The translations under genes and the position numbers were made by a program. A DNA stretch of 64,000 bases from Acidobacteriota bacterium (GTDB taxonomy: Bacteria; Acidobacteriota; Blastocatellia; RBC074): positions 62,001 to 126,000 of the forward strand of contig JADJLO010000015.1 in NCBI GenBank assembly GCA_016710075.1. Reading direction: 5' to 3'. The notes under the pieces were generated by a model. It ran no database searches. It was not told where the DNA came from and was given only the letters and a program-made list of their open reading frames with translations. This document shows positions 40,338 to 53,470 of the stretch, piece after piece (position 1 is the first letter of the stretch; each line of letters begins with the position of its first letter).

Positions 40338-41772
40338 TCAGTTTGACTTTGCGAAACAATAGAGAGTGCTCTGGGTTCTGACATAGATCATCCCGTCGGA
40401 AATTGCCGGAGTGGCGAAGACCTCGTCGCCGAGTGAGTTGACCGCCAGAACCTCCCAGTCGCCGGAAGCCTTGACGACGGAAACGGTTCCGTCCTGGCTG
40501 ATCAGATATACCTTGCCGTCGGCTCCCACCGGAGATGCGAAATATTTATCGATGGCGCCTTTAAGCCGTCCCTGTTTGATGACGTTCCCGGTTGCGGGGT
40601 CGAACGAGATGAGGATGCCGCTGTCATTGACCATAAACAGTGCGCCCTGATAGAGCAGAGTCGAAGGCACCTGCGGCACGGGTTTCTGGTATTTCCATTT
40701 GATGGCCGAGGCGCTCATGTCGCCCTTGCCGCCAAGCGTGATTGAGAGCAGGCCGTTTTCTGCCGACATCATGGCGCGGGCGTTATTGTATTCCTTCTGA
40801 TTGAGCTTGCCGCTCTTGTCGGTATCGAAGAAGCCGAAATAGGTCTCATTTTTCAATTTCTCGCTGGGCATCTCGTTGAGTGAAATTCCCCCATCCTTGT
40901 CAGCATCGTTTTTGGAGAGAGCTTCTTCGAATGCCGGCAGGTAGACCTGCTTGCCGGGTTGATTCTCGGGCATTCCCCATCCGTTGATGAAGAGCTGGTC
41001 TCCGACCAGAGACGGGACGGATTTCATCTCGCAGGCCAGTCCTTGGACAAACCAGAGTCGTTCGCCGTTTGTCGGATCATAGGAAGAGAGCTGGAACGAC
41101 TCGGCGATGAGTAACTGCTTTTTGCCGTTGGCGCCCTGATAGATTGCCGGTGTTGAGTAGCCCGAGATGACTCCGGGCCTCTCGACCTTCCATTTCAACT
41201 TGCCGGAGTTCTTGTCGACGGCCAGGAGATACGATGTGGTGTCCTGATCCCAGGGGAGGATCACCAGATCATCGACGAGCATCGGAGAGGCTCCAAAACC
41301 AAACAGAATTTGGAGCGGCTCGTTTACCGGCATGCGCCAGCGCTCTTTGCCTTCGGAGGTGTATGAAATGAGACCGAATCCCTGAAAGAAGGCGAAGACG
41401 TTGTTGCCGTCGGTTACGGGGCTTGGCGAAGCGGGGTTGTTCGGCTTGAGTAATATGTCTTTCTGAGTCCTCGGGACTTCGTTCTTCCAAAGCAGCTTTC
41501 CGGTTTTGCGATCCAGTCCGATCACATACAGCTTTTCATTCTCGAATGCCGTCAGGAATATACGGCTGCGCGTCAGCACCGGTGACGAATGGCCCGGCGG
41601 AAGCGAGGTCTTCCAGACTACGTTCTTATCGGGGCCGAACTCAACCGGAAGATTGGTCGATGAGGAAATGCCGTTTCCATTCGGACCTCGAAACCTGGCC
41701 CAGTCGTCCGAGGCGAAAATGTTAATAACCCGTGGACAGAACAATAAAAAGCAGTAACGCTTTGAATTTCAT
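40338..41772 (-). CDS. secreted PQQ-like beta-propeller protein with two EF-hands (frame broken at 41729-41731)
   Basis: The long frame lacks a start with a signal peptide. From ATG 41772 the other frame gives MKFKALLLFIVLST, and removing one base at the C3 run 41729-41731 continues VINIFASDDWARFRGPNGNG. The mature part has PQQ/WD-like blades (GLDRKTGKLLWKNEVPR, AVDKNSGKLKWKVERPG, FDPATGNVIKQGRLKG). In mid-protein are two EF-hand loops, DADKDGGISLNE and DTDKSGKLNQKE. The EF-hand insertion suggests Ca-dependent stability. Such proteins are frequent in Acidobacteria and Planctomycetes. Function is unknown. Confidence 0.82.
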
Positions 41773-41795
41773 ACTCGAAGTGCTCCTCAGCCGGA

Positions 41796-42593
41796 CTACC
41801 GGCTTGTTGTGATGATTTTTGCGGCGATCTCTTTCAGAAGTTTGGCGCAGACAAATGCGGTGACTCCTGTATGGTCCTGTCGCGGATTGAATTCTACGAT
41901 ATCGGCGCCTGCAACCGGCACGTCTATCCGATTGATAATATTTAGCGCCTGCCTGGTCGATAAGCCTCCGGGCTCGCGATGCGAGACGCCAGGGGCGAAG
42001 GCCGGATCGAGCCCGTCAATATCGAATGAAATATAGACGGGGGTATCGAATCGCAGATCCATCTCTTCACGCAAGTTTTTCATTTCGATCACTTCGACTC
42101 CGAATCTCTCGACCTGTGTCCGCTGGTGACCGCTCATGGTTCTGATGCCGACCTGCACCAGCCGTTCGACAAGCCCAGCCTCCATGATGCGGGCGAAAGG
42201 GCAGGCATGCGAATACCGGTTGCCTTCGAACTCGTCGTAAAGATCTGGATGCGCGTCGAAATGAAGGATGCTCAAACGCGGATGCTTTGCCGCAATACCT
42301 CTCATGATCGGGAACGTGATCGCATGATCGCCGCCCAGTGATATCGGACAATAACCGGCATCGACCAGCGTCCTGATCTCCTGATCGATCTTGGCCATCA
42401 TTGCAATGCCCGATACCGCTTCAATATCTCCCGCATCGAAGATCTCAACGGATTTCAGATCAATGCCCGATTCGCTCCAGTAGTTCGACGCTGCCGAATG
42501 AAAAGCTTCTCTGATCAGCGGTGGAGCTTCCGCGGCTCCACGCATGTATGACGATTGCTCGTCGTATGGAATTCCGATTATTGCAGGCTTCAT
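41796..42593 (-). CDS. speB: agmatinase / ureohydrolase
   Basis: 265 residues with all three arginase-family metal motifs: SLGGDHAITFPIMRG, LHFDAHPDLYDEFEGNRYSH and ISFDIDGLDPAFAPGVSHRE. These hold the two Mn ions. The pattern fits agmatinase (agmatine to putrescine and urea), but formimidoylglutamase or guanidinobutyrase cannot be excluded. Length is slightly short (typical 290-310). It has no visible polyamine neighbours. Confidence 0.87.
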   Translation of the reverse strand: MKPAIIGIPYDEQSSYMRGAAEAPPLIREAFHSAASNYWSESGIDLKSVEIFDAGDIEAVSGIAMMAKIDQEIRTLVDAGYCPISLGGDHAITFPIMRGIAAKHPRLSILHFDAHPDLYDEFEGNRYSHACPFARIMEAGLVERLVQVGIRTMSGHQRTQVERFGVEVIEMKNLREEMDLRFDTPVYISFDIDGLDPAFAPGVSHREPGGLSTRQALNIINRIDVPVAGADIVEFNPRQDHTGVTAFVCAKLLKEIAAKIITTSR

Positions 42594-42607
42594 CGTGGAA
42601 AAAGACA

Positions 42608-42709
42608 GATTACGAAACAGACGAAATAAACGAAACAGACGAAAAGGTCAGAGGGTCAATATACAAGATCTCTTATGTTTTTTCGTATATTTCGTCTGTT
42701 TCGTAATCA
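42608..42709. repeat. ACGAAACAG-type inverted repeat, locus 5
   Basis: Left arm: gattacgaaacagacgaaat then aaacgaaacagacgaaaa. Right arm (42681-42709): tttcgtatatttcgtctgtt then tcgtaatc. This is the best-preserved member. It lies between the TonB receptor and agmatinase. Confidence 0.85.
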
Positions 42710-42714
42710 TGGTT

Positions 42715-45700
42715 TCAGAACAGGAATCTGACGGCGACCTGGAGTTGTCTGGCCGTGGTCACAGTCGATCTGATCTTGCCGAAAGTGGGCAGGGATCGGC
42801 CGTGGCGCCGAATACCTGCAGGCCCGGTGTACCGAAATTTGCTCGATTGAAGAGATTGAAGGATTCCATGCGGAGTTGAATCTTCGATTTATCTCCGAGT
42901 TTCGACCATGAGAATGATTTGACTGCGGCCAGATCGAAGGATCTAAGGTTCGGACCTTCGAAAGTGTTTCTGCCGAGAGTGCCGAGCAGGCCGGCATTCT
43001 GCAGCGTGAACGCAGTCGGATCGAGGTACTGATCTGGGTTGCCGAGAACGGCGCTCTGATATGAGCGGCCCGGAGCGAAGTTGGGGCGGTCCTGTCCAAG
43101 GCCGGGCCCTGATGATGGATTCCACAACGATCGCGATCGGTTGCTTGAGAGAAAGACAGTGAGCGGCAGTCCGCTGCGCATCTGGCCGATTCCAATCAGG
43201 CTCCAGCCGTCAAAAACCGCTCCGGCGGCGCCTTTGAGCCCCTTGGCGAATGGAAGCTCCCAGTTGAAATTGACGACCCAGTTGTGCCGGACGTTGAAAT
43301 CCGCGGGGCCCTTGTTGTAATTCAATCCTGCGGGCTCAGGCAGTGCCGAGACGGTCGCATTCGTGGCATCAGAGAAGAAAGTCGATGCCTGCGTCGTGTC
43401 GAGCGTCTTCGAGAAAGTATAGGAAGACTGGAAATCAAGTCCCTTGCTGAATCGCTTGCGAACCTCGAAAATCAGCGCGTTATACCAGGAATTTCCGTCG
43501 CTCTTCTTGAGCTCGATGGTGCTGAAATTCGGATTTAGTCGTGGAGCTCCGGCGGGGAAGAGCCACGTCCCGTCGGCCTGTTTGACCGGCACTGCCGTGT
43601 TGATATCTGTGTTGCGCAGCAAGTGCAGGCCGCGAGAGCCGGCGTATCCCACGGTCGCCACGGTTCCAAACCAGAGCTGCCGCTGCACGTTCAGGTTGTA
43701 GATGTGCACTTTCGGATTTTTCAGATCGTATTCAATCGGCCGAATTGAGAGAGTTCCGAGCCTGTTGAACGGCGGGTTAGGGAAAGTCGGGTTGACGATA
43801 ACCGGCCTTGGAGTGAACGGTGGATTGGTCACCGTGACGATCAGGTTCTGCTGGTTGTTAGTGTTGAAATACAGCCCGTAACCGCCGCGAACCGAGGTCT
43901 TGCCGTTTCCGAAAATGTCCCAGGCGAATCCCACGCGAGGCGAGAAGTTTGTATATGAAGGGTTCTTGTACAACTGGCCGATCGTCACCTGCGAGTCGCT
44001 CAGGTTCTTGAGGTTGATGTCACGGTTGTAGAGCTCATGCGGTGTCGTGGTGAACTCGTATCGCATCCCCAAGTTGACCGTCAGCCTTTTTGACAACTTG
44101 TAATCATCCTGCAGGTAGAATCCGAAGAGTAGGAACCGCCAGTAGCGATCGAACTGCGCTTCGGGAGTCAGGCCGATGAACCGATTGGATTTGTTTTCAA
44201 GAAACGATCGTATGTCGGGGAAGTTGTAGATGCCGAGCGAAAATGTAGGATTCACCATATTGTCCTGATAGCGCTCTACCATGCCGCCCATTTTGAAAAT
44301 GTGCTTGCCCTGAGTGCGAACCAGGTTGTCGCTGAAGCTGAAAAGGTTTTGAACCAACTGAACGTTGACTGAACTTTGTGTCCCGAAACGCGGAATACCT
44401 CCGATATCAATCGAACCGAGCAGTCTGCCTGGAACAAATGGTTGCAGGGTCGAGGGGACATTGGATTCCACATCCTGACCGATTCTCGTACGGCTGAATC
44501 CGAGTCTCGCAGTATTTATCGTTTGAGGCGATAAAACCCACGAGTGCTCACCCGTGAAGAACTGGTTTCGCGACAAAAACGACCTCGGAAACTGCGGGAA
44601 ATCCGTCGGCAGATACTGCTCGGCGTTGTCGATGGTATATCTGCCGAATATCTGCTGCGATGCGGTCAGTTGATGGTCAATCCGACCTTGCAGATATTGC
44701 TGGTCGAGCGTTTGTTTGAATCCCCAGAAAAACTCGGCAAGGTTGCCGACGCCGCCGTTGAGATTGCTTCCATTGGGAAGTGGAAAAGCGTCAAGATAAG
44801 GTTTGACCGCAGCATTGACTCCAACATTGGTATCGACCAGCGATCCGTTGGTCGCCCGTGTGGTGATTATTCCCTGGCGCGCTTTCAAGTCCGGCACGAT
44901 CGACTGAATCGTCAGCCCTCGCCTTTCCACCAGGAATTCGGCTCCTGCAAAGAAAAATGTCTTGTCACGTTTGATCGGCCCCCGATATTTCCGCCGAACT
45001 GGTTGCGCTTGAATTCGGGTTTGCCCAGCGGTTGCCGGTCGAAGAAGTTGCGGGCATCCATGTTGTCGTTTCTAAAAAACTCATAAAGCGACCCGTGAAA
45101 ATAATTGGTCCCCGATTTGCTGATGGCGTTGATCTGCCCGCCGGAATTGCGGCCGAACTCGGCCGAATAGGAGTTCGATTCAACGCGGAACTCACGGATT
45201 GTTTCGGTCCCCAGCGCTGTCCCGGCAGCGCTTCCTGCAGGACCATTGGTGAAATCATTGAGCAGCGTCCCGTCAAGCAGATAGACATTCGAACGAATAT
45301 CCTGCCCGTTGATCGTCATCCCAAGCCCGTGTGCAACTACTGATCCTCCGTCCCGCAGCGGAAATGCCGTAACTCCGGGCTGAAGCAGCGCGAGATCGGT
45401 GTAGTTGCGCCCGTTGAGCGGCAGATCTCGGATCGCGCGCTCGCCGACGAGATAACTCAGCTCCGCGCTCGAAGTGTTGATCAGCGGCGCATTATCTGAA
45501 ATGTCAATCGATTCGCGGATCACCAGTTCAAGCGCCAGATTGATGACCAGCTTGTCGCCGATCGCGAGGTGAATACCGGTTCTGACAGTCGTCTTGAACC
45601 CGCTTTGATCGACTTTTATCTCATATTCTCCGACTCGCAGCTCGGCAAAGGTGTAACGCCCTTCGCCATCGCTGATACTTGCGCGCGATTGATTCGTCTC

Positions 45701-45847
45701 GAGATTTCTGATCGTGACCGCGGCTCCAGTAATGACCGATCCATTCTGATCCTGCACCGTTCCGCTGATCATACTGGTCGTCTGGGCTTTTACGCTGACT
45801 GCCAGAAAGGCAATCAGCAGGGAGAGGCTCAACAATTTCTTTATCAT
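42715..45847 (-). CDS. Oar-like TonB-dependent outer-membrane receptor (frames broken at 44979-44983 and 42792-42794)
   Basis: Signal peptide MIKKLLSLSLLIAFLAVSVK is followed by a carboxypeptidase-regulatory-like domain (ISGTVQDQNGSVITGAAVTI). Next come a plug (LPLNGRNYTDLALLQPGVTA) and a long barrel. The first frame (45847-44912) shifts at a C5 run and continues in the frame ending 42759. Restoring a base gives GGPIKRDKTFFFAGAEFLVE. A second repair in a G3 run at 42792-42794 replaces the stop at 42759 with FGKIRSTVTTARQLQVAVRF-LF, a proper barrel end with terminal Phe at 42715. Total is about 1040 residues. It likely imports large substrates and is energised by a TonB such as that at 2 kb. 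Confidence 0.9.
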
Positions 45848-45862
45848 TATCGGTTCCTGAGA

Positions 45863-45969
45863 GAAGTTGAAAGTTTAAGAGGTCTAAAGTTTGAAGTTGA
45901 AATCCACCTGCAGGATATCTTCACCGGCAGCTAATCTTAAAAATACTTTAAACTTTGAACTTTAAACTC
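45863..45969. repeat. AAGTTTA heptad inverted repeat, locus 4
   Basis: Left arm aagttgaaagtttaagaggt with variants, right arm tactttaaactttgaacttt. The left arm is diverged. It lies in the 5' region upstream of the TonB receptor. Confidence 0.65.
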
Positions 45970-46129
45970 TATATGAGTTCGGGGCGTAAATTTTTTCTGC
46001 CTGATTTGAAGACGTATTCTAACAATCGCCGGTTGCAGTTGCAAAAAGGATATTACGCATGGGATAGTACGCACCGTTCTGCACAAAGTTTCTATTACAA
46101 CCCGTTGATCAATACCAAAAGATGAAAAG

Positions 46130-46363
46130 ATGAAACGACTGCTTCTGATTCTGGCCGTCACGGCTTTGTACCTTTTGCACCAGGATTTCTGGAACTGGCG
46201 CACGGCTAAACCCCTGATGTTCGGATTCCTTCCCGCAAGCATGTCTTATCACGCCATTTATACGATAGCCGTTTCGCTGGTCATGGCGCTGATAGTTCGT
46301 GCCGCATGGCCATCGCATCTTGAAGATGAGGCCGAAAGGGCCGAGAACAGAGGAGGAGAGTAG
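46130..46363 (+). CDS. DUF3311-like small membrane subunit
   Basis: 77 residues with two helices (LLLILAVTALYLLHQDFW; ASMSYHAIYTIAVSLVMALI). It ends 3 bp before the sodium:solute symporter. Paired DUF3311 plus SSS genes are a standard arrangement, and the small protein is thought to accompany the symporter. Confidence 0.82.
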   Translation: MKRLLLILAVTALYLLHQDFWNWRTAKPLMFGFLPASMSYHAIYTIAVSLVMALIVRAAWPSHLEDEAERAENRGGE

Positions 46364-46366
46364 ATT

Positions 46367-47971
<1,605 letters not shown>

Positions 47972-47973
47972 TT

Positions 47974-48073
47974 ATGGAGTGCGGCGGATCGACGCCGCTT
48001 TCCGTTCGCTCCATGAATTTGTGATATTTTCGTATCTTCAAAATTAAAAGCTGCGGCAAGCCGCCGCACTCCA
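47974..48073. repeat. palindromic inverted repeat, copy 2
   Basis: atggagtgcggcggatcgac then gccgctt pairs with aagctgcggcaagccgccgc then actcca around about 46 bp. It belongs to the same family as 21653-21770. It separates the symporter from the MFS gene. Confidence 0.8.
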
Positions 48074-48092
48074 AAGGGAGGACACCCCTGCA

Positions 48093-49420
48093 ATGAATGA
48101 GAAAGCGCCCGCACTGACGCCGGTTCAATGGCTGATCTGCATTATCGCCGTCATCGGATTCGCATTCGATACATACGAATTGCTGATGCTGCCACTGATT
48201 ATTCGCCCGGCCCTCGAAGGACTGGGAGGTCTGAAATTCGGCAGCCCGGAATTCAATCATTGGCGTGATCTGTTTTTCTACGTGCCGGCGGTAAGCGGGG
48301 GAATCTTCGGCCTGCTTGGCGGTTATCTGACAGACCGGCTGGGACGGCGCAGAGTCCTGACATGGAGCATCCTGATATACGCATTCTCGGCTCTGGCAGC
48401 AGGCTTTGCGAAATCCCTGACGGTACTTCTGATTCTGAGATGCACGACATTCATCGGCGTCTGCGTTGAGTTCGTCGCGGCTGTCGCCTGGCTGGCCGAA
48501 CTATTCCAGAATCCGAAACAGCGCGAAGCGGTGCTTAGCTATACGCAGGCATTCTCGTCTCTGGGCGGCGTCATGGTTAGCGGCGTGGCGTTTATCATCG
48601 CCAAAAATATCAACTCACTGCCTGCCATCTACGGGGCAAATCAAAACTGGCGATACCTGCTGATCTCCGGGATTATTCCTGCGATACCGCTGATAATCAT
48701 CCGCCCATTCCTGCCTGAATCGCCTGTCTGGCAGGAGAAGAAGTTAGCCGGGACACTCAAAAGACCGAGCTTTGCAGCGATCTTCAAGCCTCAATATCGT
48801 CGGACGACATTCGTCACAGCGGCAATGTTCGCCTGCAGTCTTGGCGCGGCTTTCGGCGCCATTCAACAATTGCCTCAGATAGTTCCCAGCCTGCCTGAGA
48901 TCGCTAATCTGGCCCCGAATCTCAAACAGGAACGAGTTGCAACAATCCAGTTATTCCAGGAAATTGGCGGCCTTCTGGGAAGATTTATCCTCGCTTATCT
49001 CGCAATCCGCATCGTCTCTCGAAGAAAGCTGATCAGAGTATTTCAGATTCCCGGATTGATACTGTTGCCTCTGGTCTTCATCTTTCCCGCGGTGAGTAGC
49101 TACGGACTTCTTAAATGGGGCATCTTCTTTGCCGGGATGCTGACCGTCGCTCAGTTGAGTTTCTGGGGAACTATCTGCCGCGTGTCTATCCCACTCACCT
49201 GCGAGGCACCGGAGAGAGCTTCGCCGCCAACATCGGCGGCCGTATGATCGGAACTTCCGCCGCTCTGATTACCACTCAGCTTGCCGTCATGATGCCCGGA
49301 GATTCTCCGGCAAAACATCTGGCATACGCTGCCGCCGGTGTCGGATTTCTGGTTTATGCCCTGGGGCTGATCCTGAGTTTCTTCCTGCCTGAACCCGAGC
49401 AGGAATCGCTGCCGGAATAG
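48093..49420 (+). CDS. MFS transporter (frame broken at 49165-49168)
   Basis: The first frame (to 49247) has GGYLTDRLGRRRVLTWSILI, the MFS motif A. It then runs out of frame after SFWG. Restoring a G in the G4 run continues NYLPRVYPTHLRGTGESFAA to NIGGRMIGTSAALITTQLAV and ends LILSFFLPEPEQESLPE at 49420. The full protein has 12 helices. The PTHLRGTGESFAANIGGR stretch is typical of the sugar/aromatic-acid MFS group. Substrate is unknown. Confidence 0.88.
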
Positions 49421-49500
49421 TCGTTGCGCCTTGATTTCTTAACGCCGGCGGCTATAGGATCTATCCATTCGAATTTTCAAGGAGAGTCTTAAAAGCTAAA

Positions 49501-49869
49501 ATGAAGAAAGCAATTTCAGTATTAATACCTGTAGTCGCCATGTCATTATTTATATCAACGGCCTTCAGGGCCTCGGTTGTTTCCGCCCAGAGCAGCAAGG
49601 GCAAAAGTGGAGGCAGTGTCGCAGCGACATACGACACGCAATGCGCCAAGTGCCACGGCAAGAATGGCAAGGGGATTGAAAGTCTTCAACCGCCAGATTT
49701 CACCGATGCGAAATGGCAGGCATCGGTAAGCACGAAGGCCTTGACCGACGGTATTCGCAACGGCAAGGGAGTCATGCCGGGATTCAAAGATGCCCTTTCG
49801 CCCGCTCAGCTCTCGGCCATGGTCAAATACGTGAGAGCCTTCGGCGCCAAACCTGCGGCTAAGAAATAA
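49501..49869 (+). CDS. secreted monohaem cytochrome c
   Basis: 122 residues with a signal peptide (MKKAISVLIPVVAMSLFIST), a single CAKCHG haem site at about residue 45, and distal MPGFKDALSPAQLSAMVKYV providing axial Met. It is a class I c-type cytochrome acting in the periplasm as an electron carrier. It has its own terminator at 49897 and no clear oxidase partner. Confidence 0.9.
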   Translation: MKKAISVLIPVVAMSLFISTAFRASVVSAQSSKGKSGGSVAATYDTQCAKCHGKNGKGIESLQPPDFTDAKWQASVSTKALTDGIRNGKGVMPGFKDALSPAQLSAMVKYVRAFGAKPAAKK

Positions 49870-49896
49870 CCGCGGAAAATCTCTTTTTCCATAAAG

Positions 49897-49940
49897 CAAA
49901 GAGGCCGGTGGGACTCGTTAGAGTCTCATCGGCCTCTTTG
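49897..49940 (+). terminator. bidirectional intrinsic terminator
   Basis: caaagaggccggtgggactc pairs with gagtctcatcggcctctttg (20 bp, few mismatches) around a gtta loop, with T-runs outside. It ends the cytochrome gene and the convergent lipoprotein gene. Confidence 0.85.
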
Positions 49941-49972
49941 TTTTGATACTCAAATCTAACTATCTACTTGAT

Positions 49973-50647
49973 CTACTTGATCGACTTGAGCAGGGAGCGG
50001 AAATCGTTCTGCGCAGCGGCAACGGTTTTAGCCGGGCCGGTGAGTTTGAAAAAGATTTCGCCCTGGGGAGTTTCGACGATAGCGCCGAGCAGCCTGAAGC
50101 CGGTTTTCTTGGTTGCGGGGGCTCCCATGGCCATGCCGCCGCCCGCAAAAGTCCCTGTCAGCTCGACGGTCGTGACCTGCATCCCGTTGATGGTTTCCCT
50201 GGCTTGTTTAGCTTTGGAAGCGGAAGGGCTTCCATCGGGCTGTTCGAACTGGCCGATCCATCTGTCAATATTGGCCGCCACGCCGCCGCCGATATTCGAG
50301 AATACGGCGCATTCGCCGCCCTCGCTGTCTCCTGCCGTCGCCGGGATCAGATATGTAGCCGCACGCATCGCTTTATCAGGTCCGGTCTGCCATTTTGACG
50401 GGGTCGTCCATTTGAGATTGATCGGGCCGGGGGCCGGAGCTCCCCCAGGCATTCCACCCGGAGCGGGGGCACCCTGCGCCGGGACATCGCCGCCATGGCC
50501 GACTGCCAGAGTCGAGCCTGAACCAGCGCCTTTCTCGGCGCCAGGCTGTGCCGCCGACTCCTTTATCTCCTGCGGAGGCGCAGCACAGGCGCCTAACAGA
50601 ATCGACATTGAAATTATGGTTGTGGTAATCGTCTTGCGAAAATTCAT
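49973..50647 (-). CDS. lipoprotein of unknown function
   Basis: 224 residues. The N-terminus has a signal with lipobox LLGAC, then a Gly/Pro/Ala-rich low-complexity stretch (GGDVPAQGAPAPGGMPGGAP). The globular part (PSKWQTGPDKAMRAATYLIP, GVAANIDRWIGQFEQPDGSP, GEIFFKLTGPAKTVAAAQND) resembles uncharacterised Planctomycete/Acidobacterial lipoproteins. It starts 38 bp after the nucleoside transporter, likely the same operon. Confidence 0.68.
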   Translation of the reverse strand: MNFRKTITTTIISMSILLGACAAPPQEIKESAAQPGAEKGAGSGSTLAVGHGGDVPAQGAPAPGGMPGGAPAPGPINLKWTTPSKWQTGPDKAMRAATYLIPATAGDSEGGECAVFSNIGGGVAANIDRWIGQFEQPDGSPSASKAKQARETINGMQVTTVELTGTFAGGGMAMGAPATKKTGFRLLGAIVETPQGEIFFKLTGPAKTVAAAQNDFRSLLKSIK

Positions 50648-50685
50648 GTTTACTCCTCAAAGAATGATTATTTAATAACAACACC

Positions 50686-52056
<1,371 letters not shown>

Positions 52057-52206
52057 CTTTTTCTCTCGTTGAAATTTATTGTTTGATTGTATTCAATGCA
52101 CATGCCCCGATCGTCCAGGCATTGACGCGTCTGATTCTACATGACTCCTCATGTTATGGCGAGTCTGGAAGAAGAGATGAAGAGATTATGCTGTGGAAAG
52201 CGTCCG

Positions 52207-52309
52207 AAAGTTTAAAGTCTGAAGTTTAAAGTTTAAAGTTTAAAGTTTAAAGACTTGGATGAAATTGGAGCCACAGACTTTAAACTTTAAACTTCAGACT
52301 TTAAACTTT
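52207..52309. repeat. AAGTTTA heptad inverted repeat, locus 5
   Basis: Left arm: five or more agtttaa heptads (52207-52255). Right arm 52274-52309: actttaaactttaaacttca then gactttaaactttc. It fills most of the 336-bp gap before the ROK gene. Nothing else was seen in that gap. Confidence 0.85.
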
Positions 52310-52392
52310 CTTGCTATCTCATCGAAGATTAGATAAAAACAGAATTTTGCAAGCGGTCGAGAATTCAAACACTTGATATCAAAGAAGGAATC

Positions 52393-53372
52393 ATGGCTGA
52401 CAAACAGAGATACATTGGAATAGATCTGGGTGGGACAAACATCAAAGCGGCGCTGGTCAATACGGACACGGGCGAGATCAATGCGACGCATTCATTGCCG
52501 ACGAACGGACGTGGAGGCCATGATGCCGTCATCGCTCAGATGGCAAAGCTGGTTGATGAGATCATCACCGAAAGCGGAAGGACAAAAGATGATGTCGGCG
52601 GGATCGGCGTCGGGCTGCCCGGATCACTGGATCTGGAAAAGGGGATGACGCTGTTTCTGACCAACCTGCCGGGCCACTGGCGCAACGTGCCGGTTCGCGA
52701 CCAGTTGTCGAAATGGACCAATCTGCCGGTTTCGCTGATCAACGATGCGCGCGCGATGACCCTTGGGGAATATAAATTCGGAGCCGGCAGGGGGCTCGAT
52801 ACTGCCTGCTTCACACTCGGAACCGGTATCGGCGGAGGACTGGTCATCAACGGCAAGCTTCATCTGGGTTTTTCGGGCACTGCGGGCGAGCTCGGTCACA
52901 TCAGCGTCGATTTCAACGGGCCCAAATGCGGATGCGGCAGCCGCGGCTGCATCGAGGTGTTTGCCTCAGGCCCGGCCATAGCCGCCAGAGGCATGAAAGC
53001 CGTAGTCCAGGGACACGGTACTCTCATCGCCGACCTCTGCGGCGGCGACCTCAATCGGATCACTCCGGAACTGGTATGCGAAGCTGCAAAAGCAGGGGAT
53101 GCCATTGCCCGCGAGATCTACGATTTCGCCGGGATGGTCATTGGCGCGGGGTGGCTAACGTCATCACAGCGGTCAATCCTCGTCGCATCGTCATTGGAGG
53201 GGGTGTAGCAGCGGCAGGCGAACTGATTCTCGAACCAATCAGGCGTTCAATCCATGAAAGGGTATTCCTGACCGATGCCGGCAATATCGATGTGGTTCCT
53301 GCCCAGCTCGGCAACAGCGCCGGACTCATCGGCGCCGCAGTCTGGGCTCGTGAGCATATCCTCGGGAAATGA
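52393..53372 (+). CDS. ROK-family sugar kinase, glucokinase-like (frame broken at 53148-53151)
   Basis: The frame from ATG 52393 (AAGAAGGAATC upstream) has YIGIDLGGTNIKAALV, the ATP motif FTLGTGIGGGLVINGK, the substrate site GTAGELGHISVDFNGP and the ROK zinc motif CGCGSRGCIEVFAS. It stops at 53208. The G4 run at 53148-53151 needs one more G, after which it reads GAGVANVITAVNPRRIVIGG and ends REHILGK at 53372. The length is then about 326 residues, normal for ROK kinases. It likely phosphorylates glucose or another hexose. Confidence 0.9.
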
Positions 53373-53470
53373 CAGTCATTCAATTTCGCAACCGGTATTG
53401 CAGGCGAATTCACCGGCAGTACAGATTCTTCATTCAACAGCAATAAAGAAAGGCATTAATAAACTTCTAA

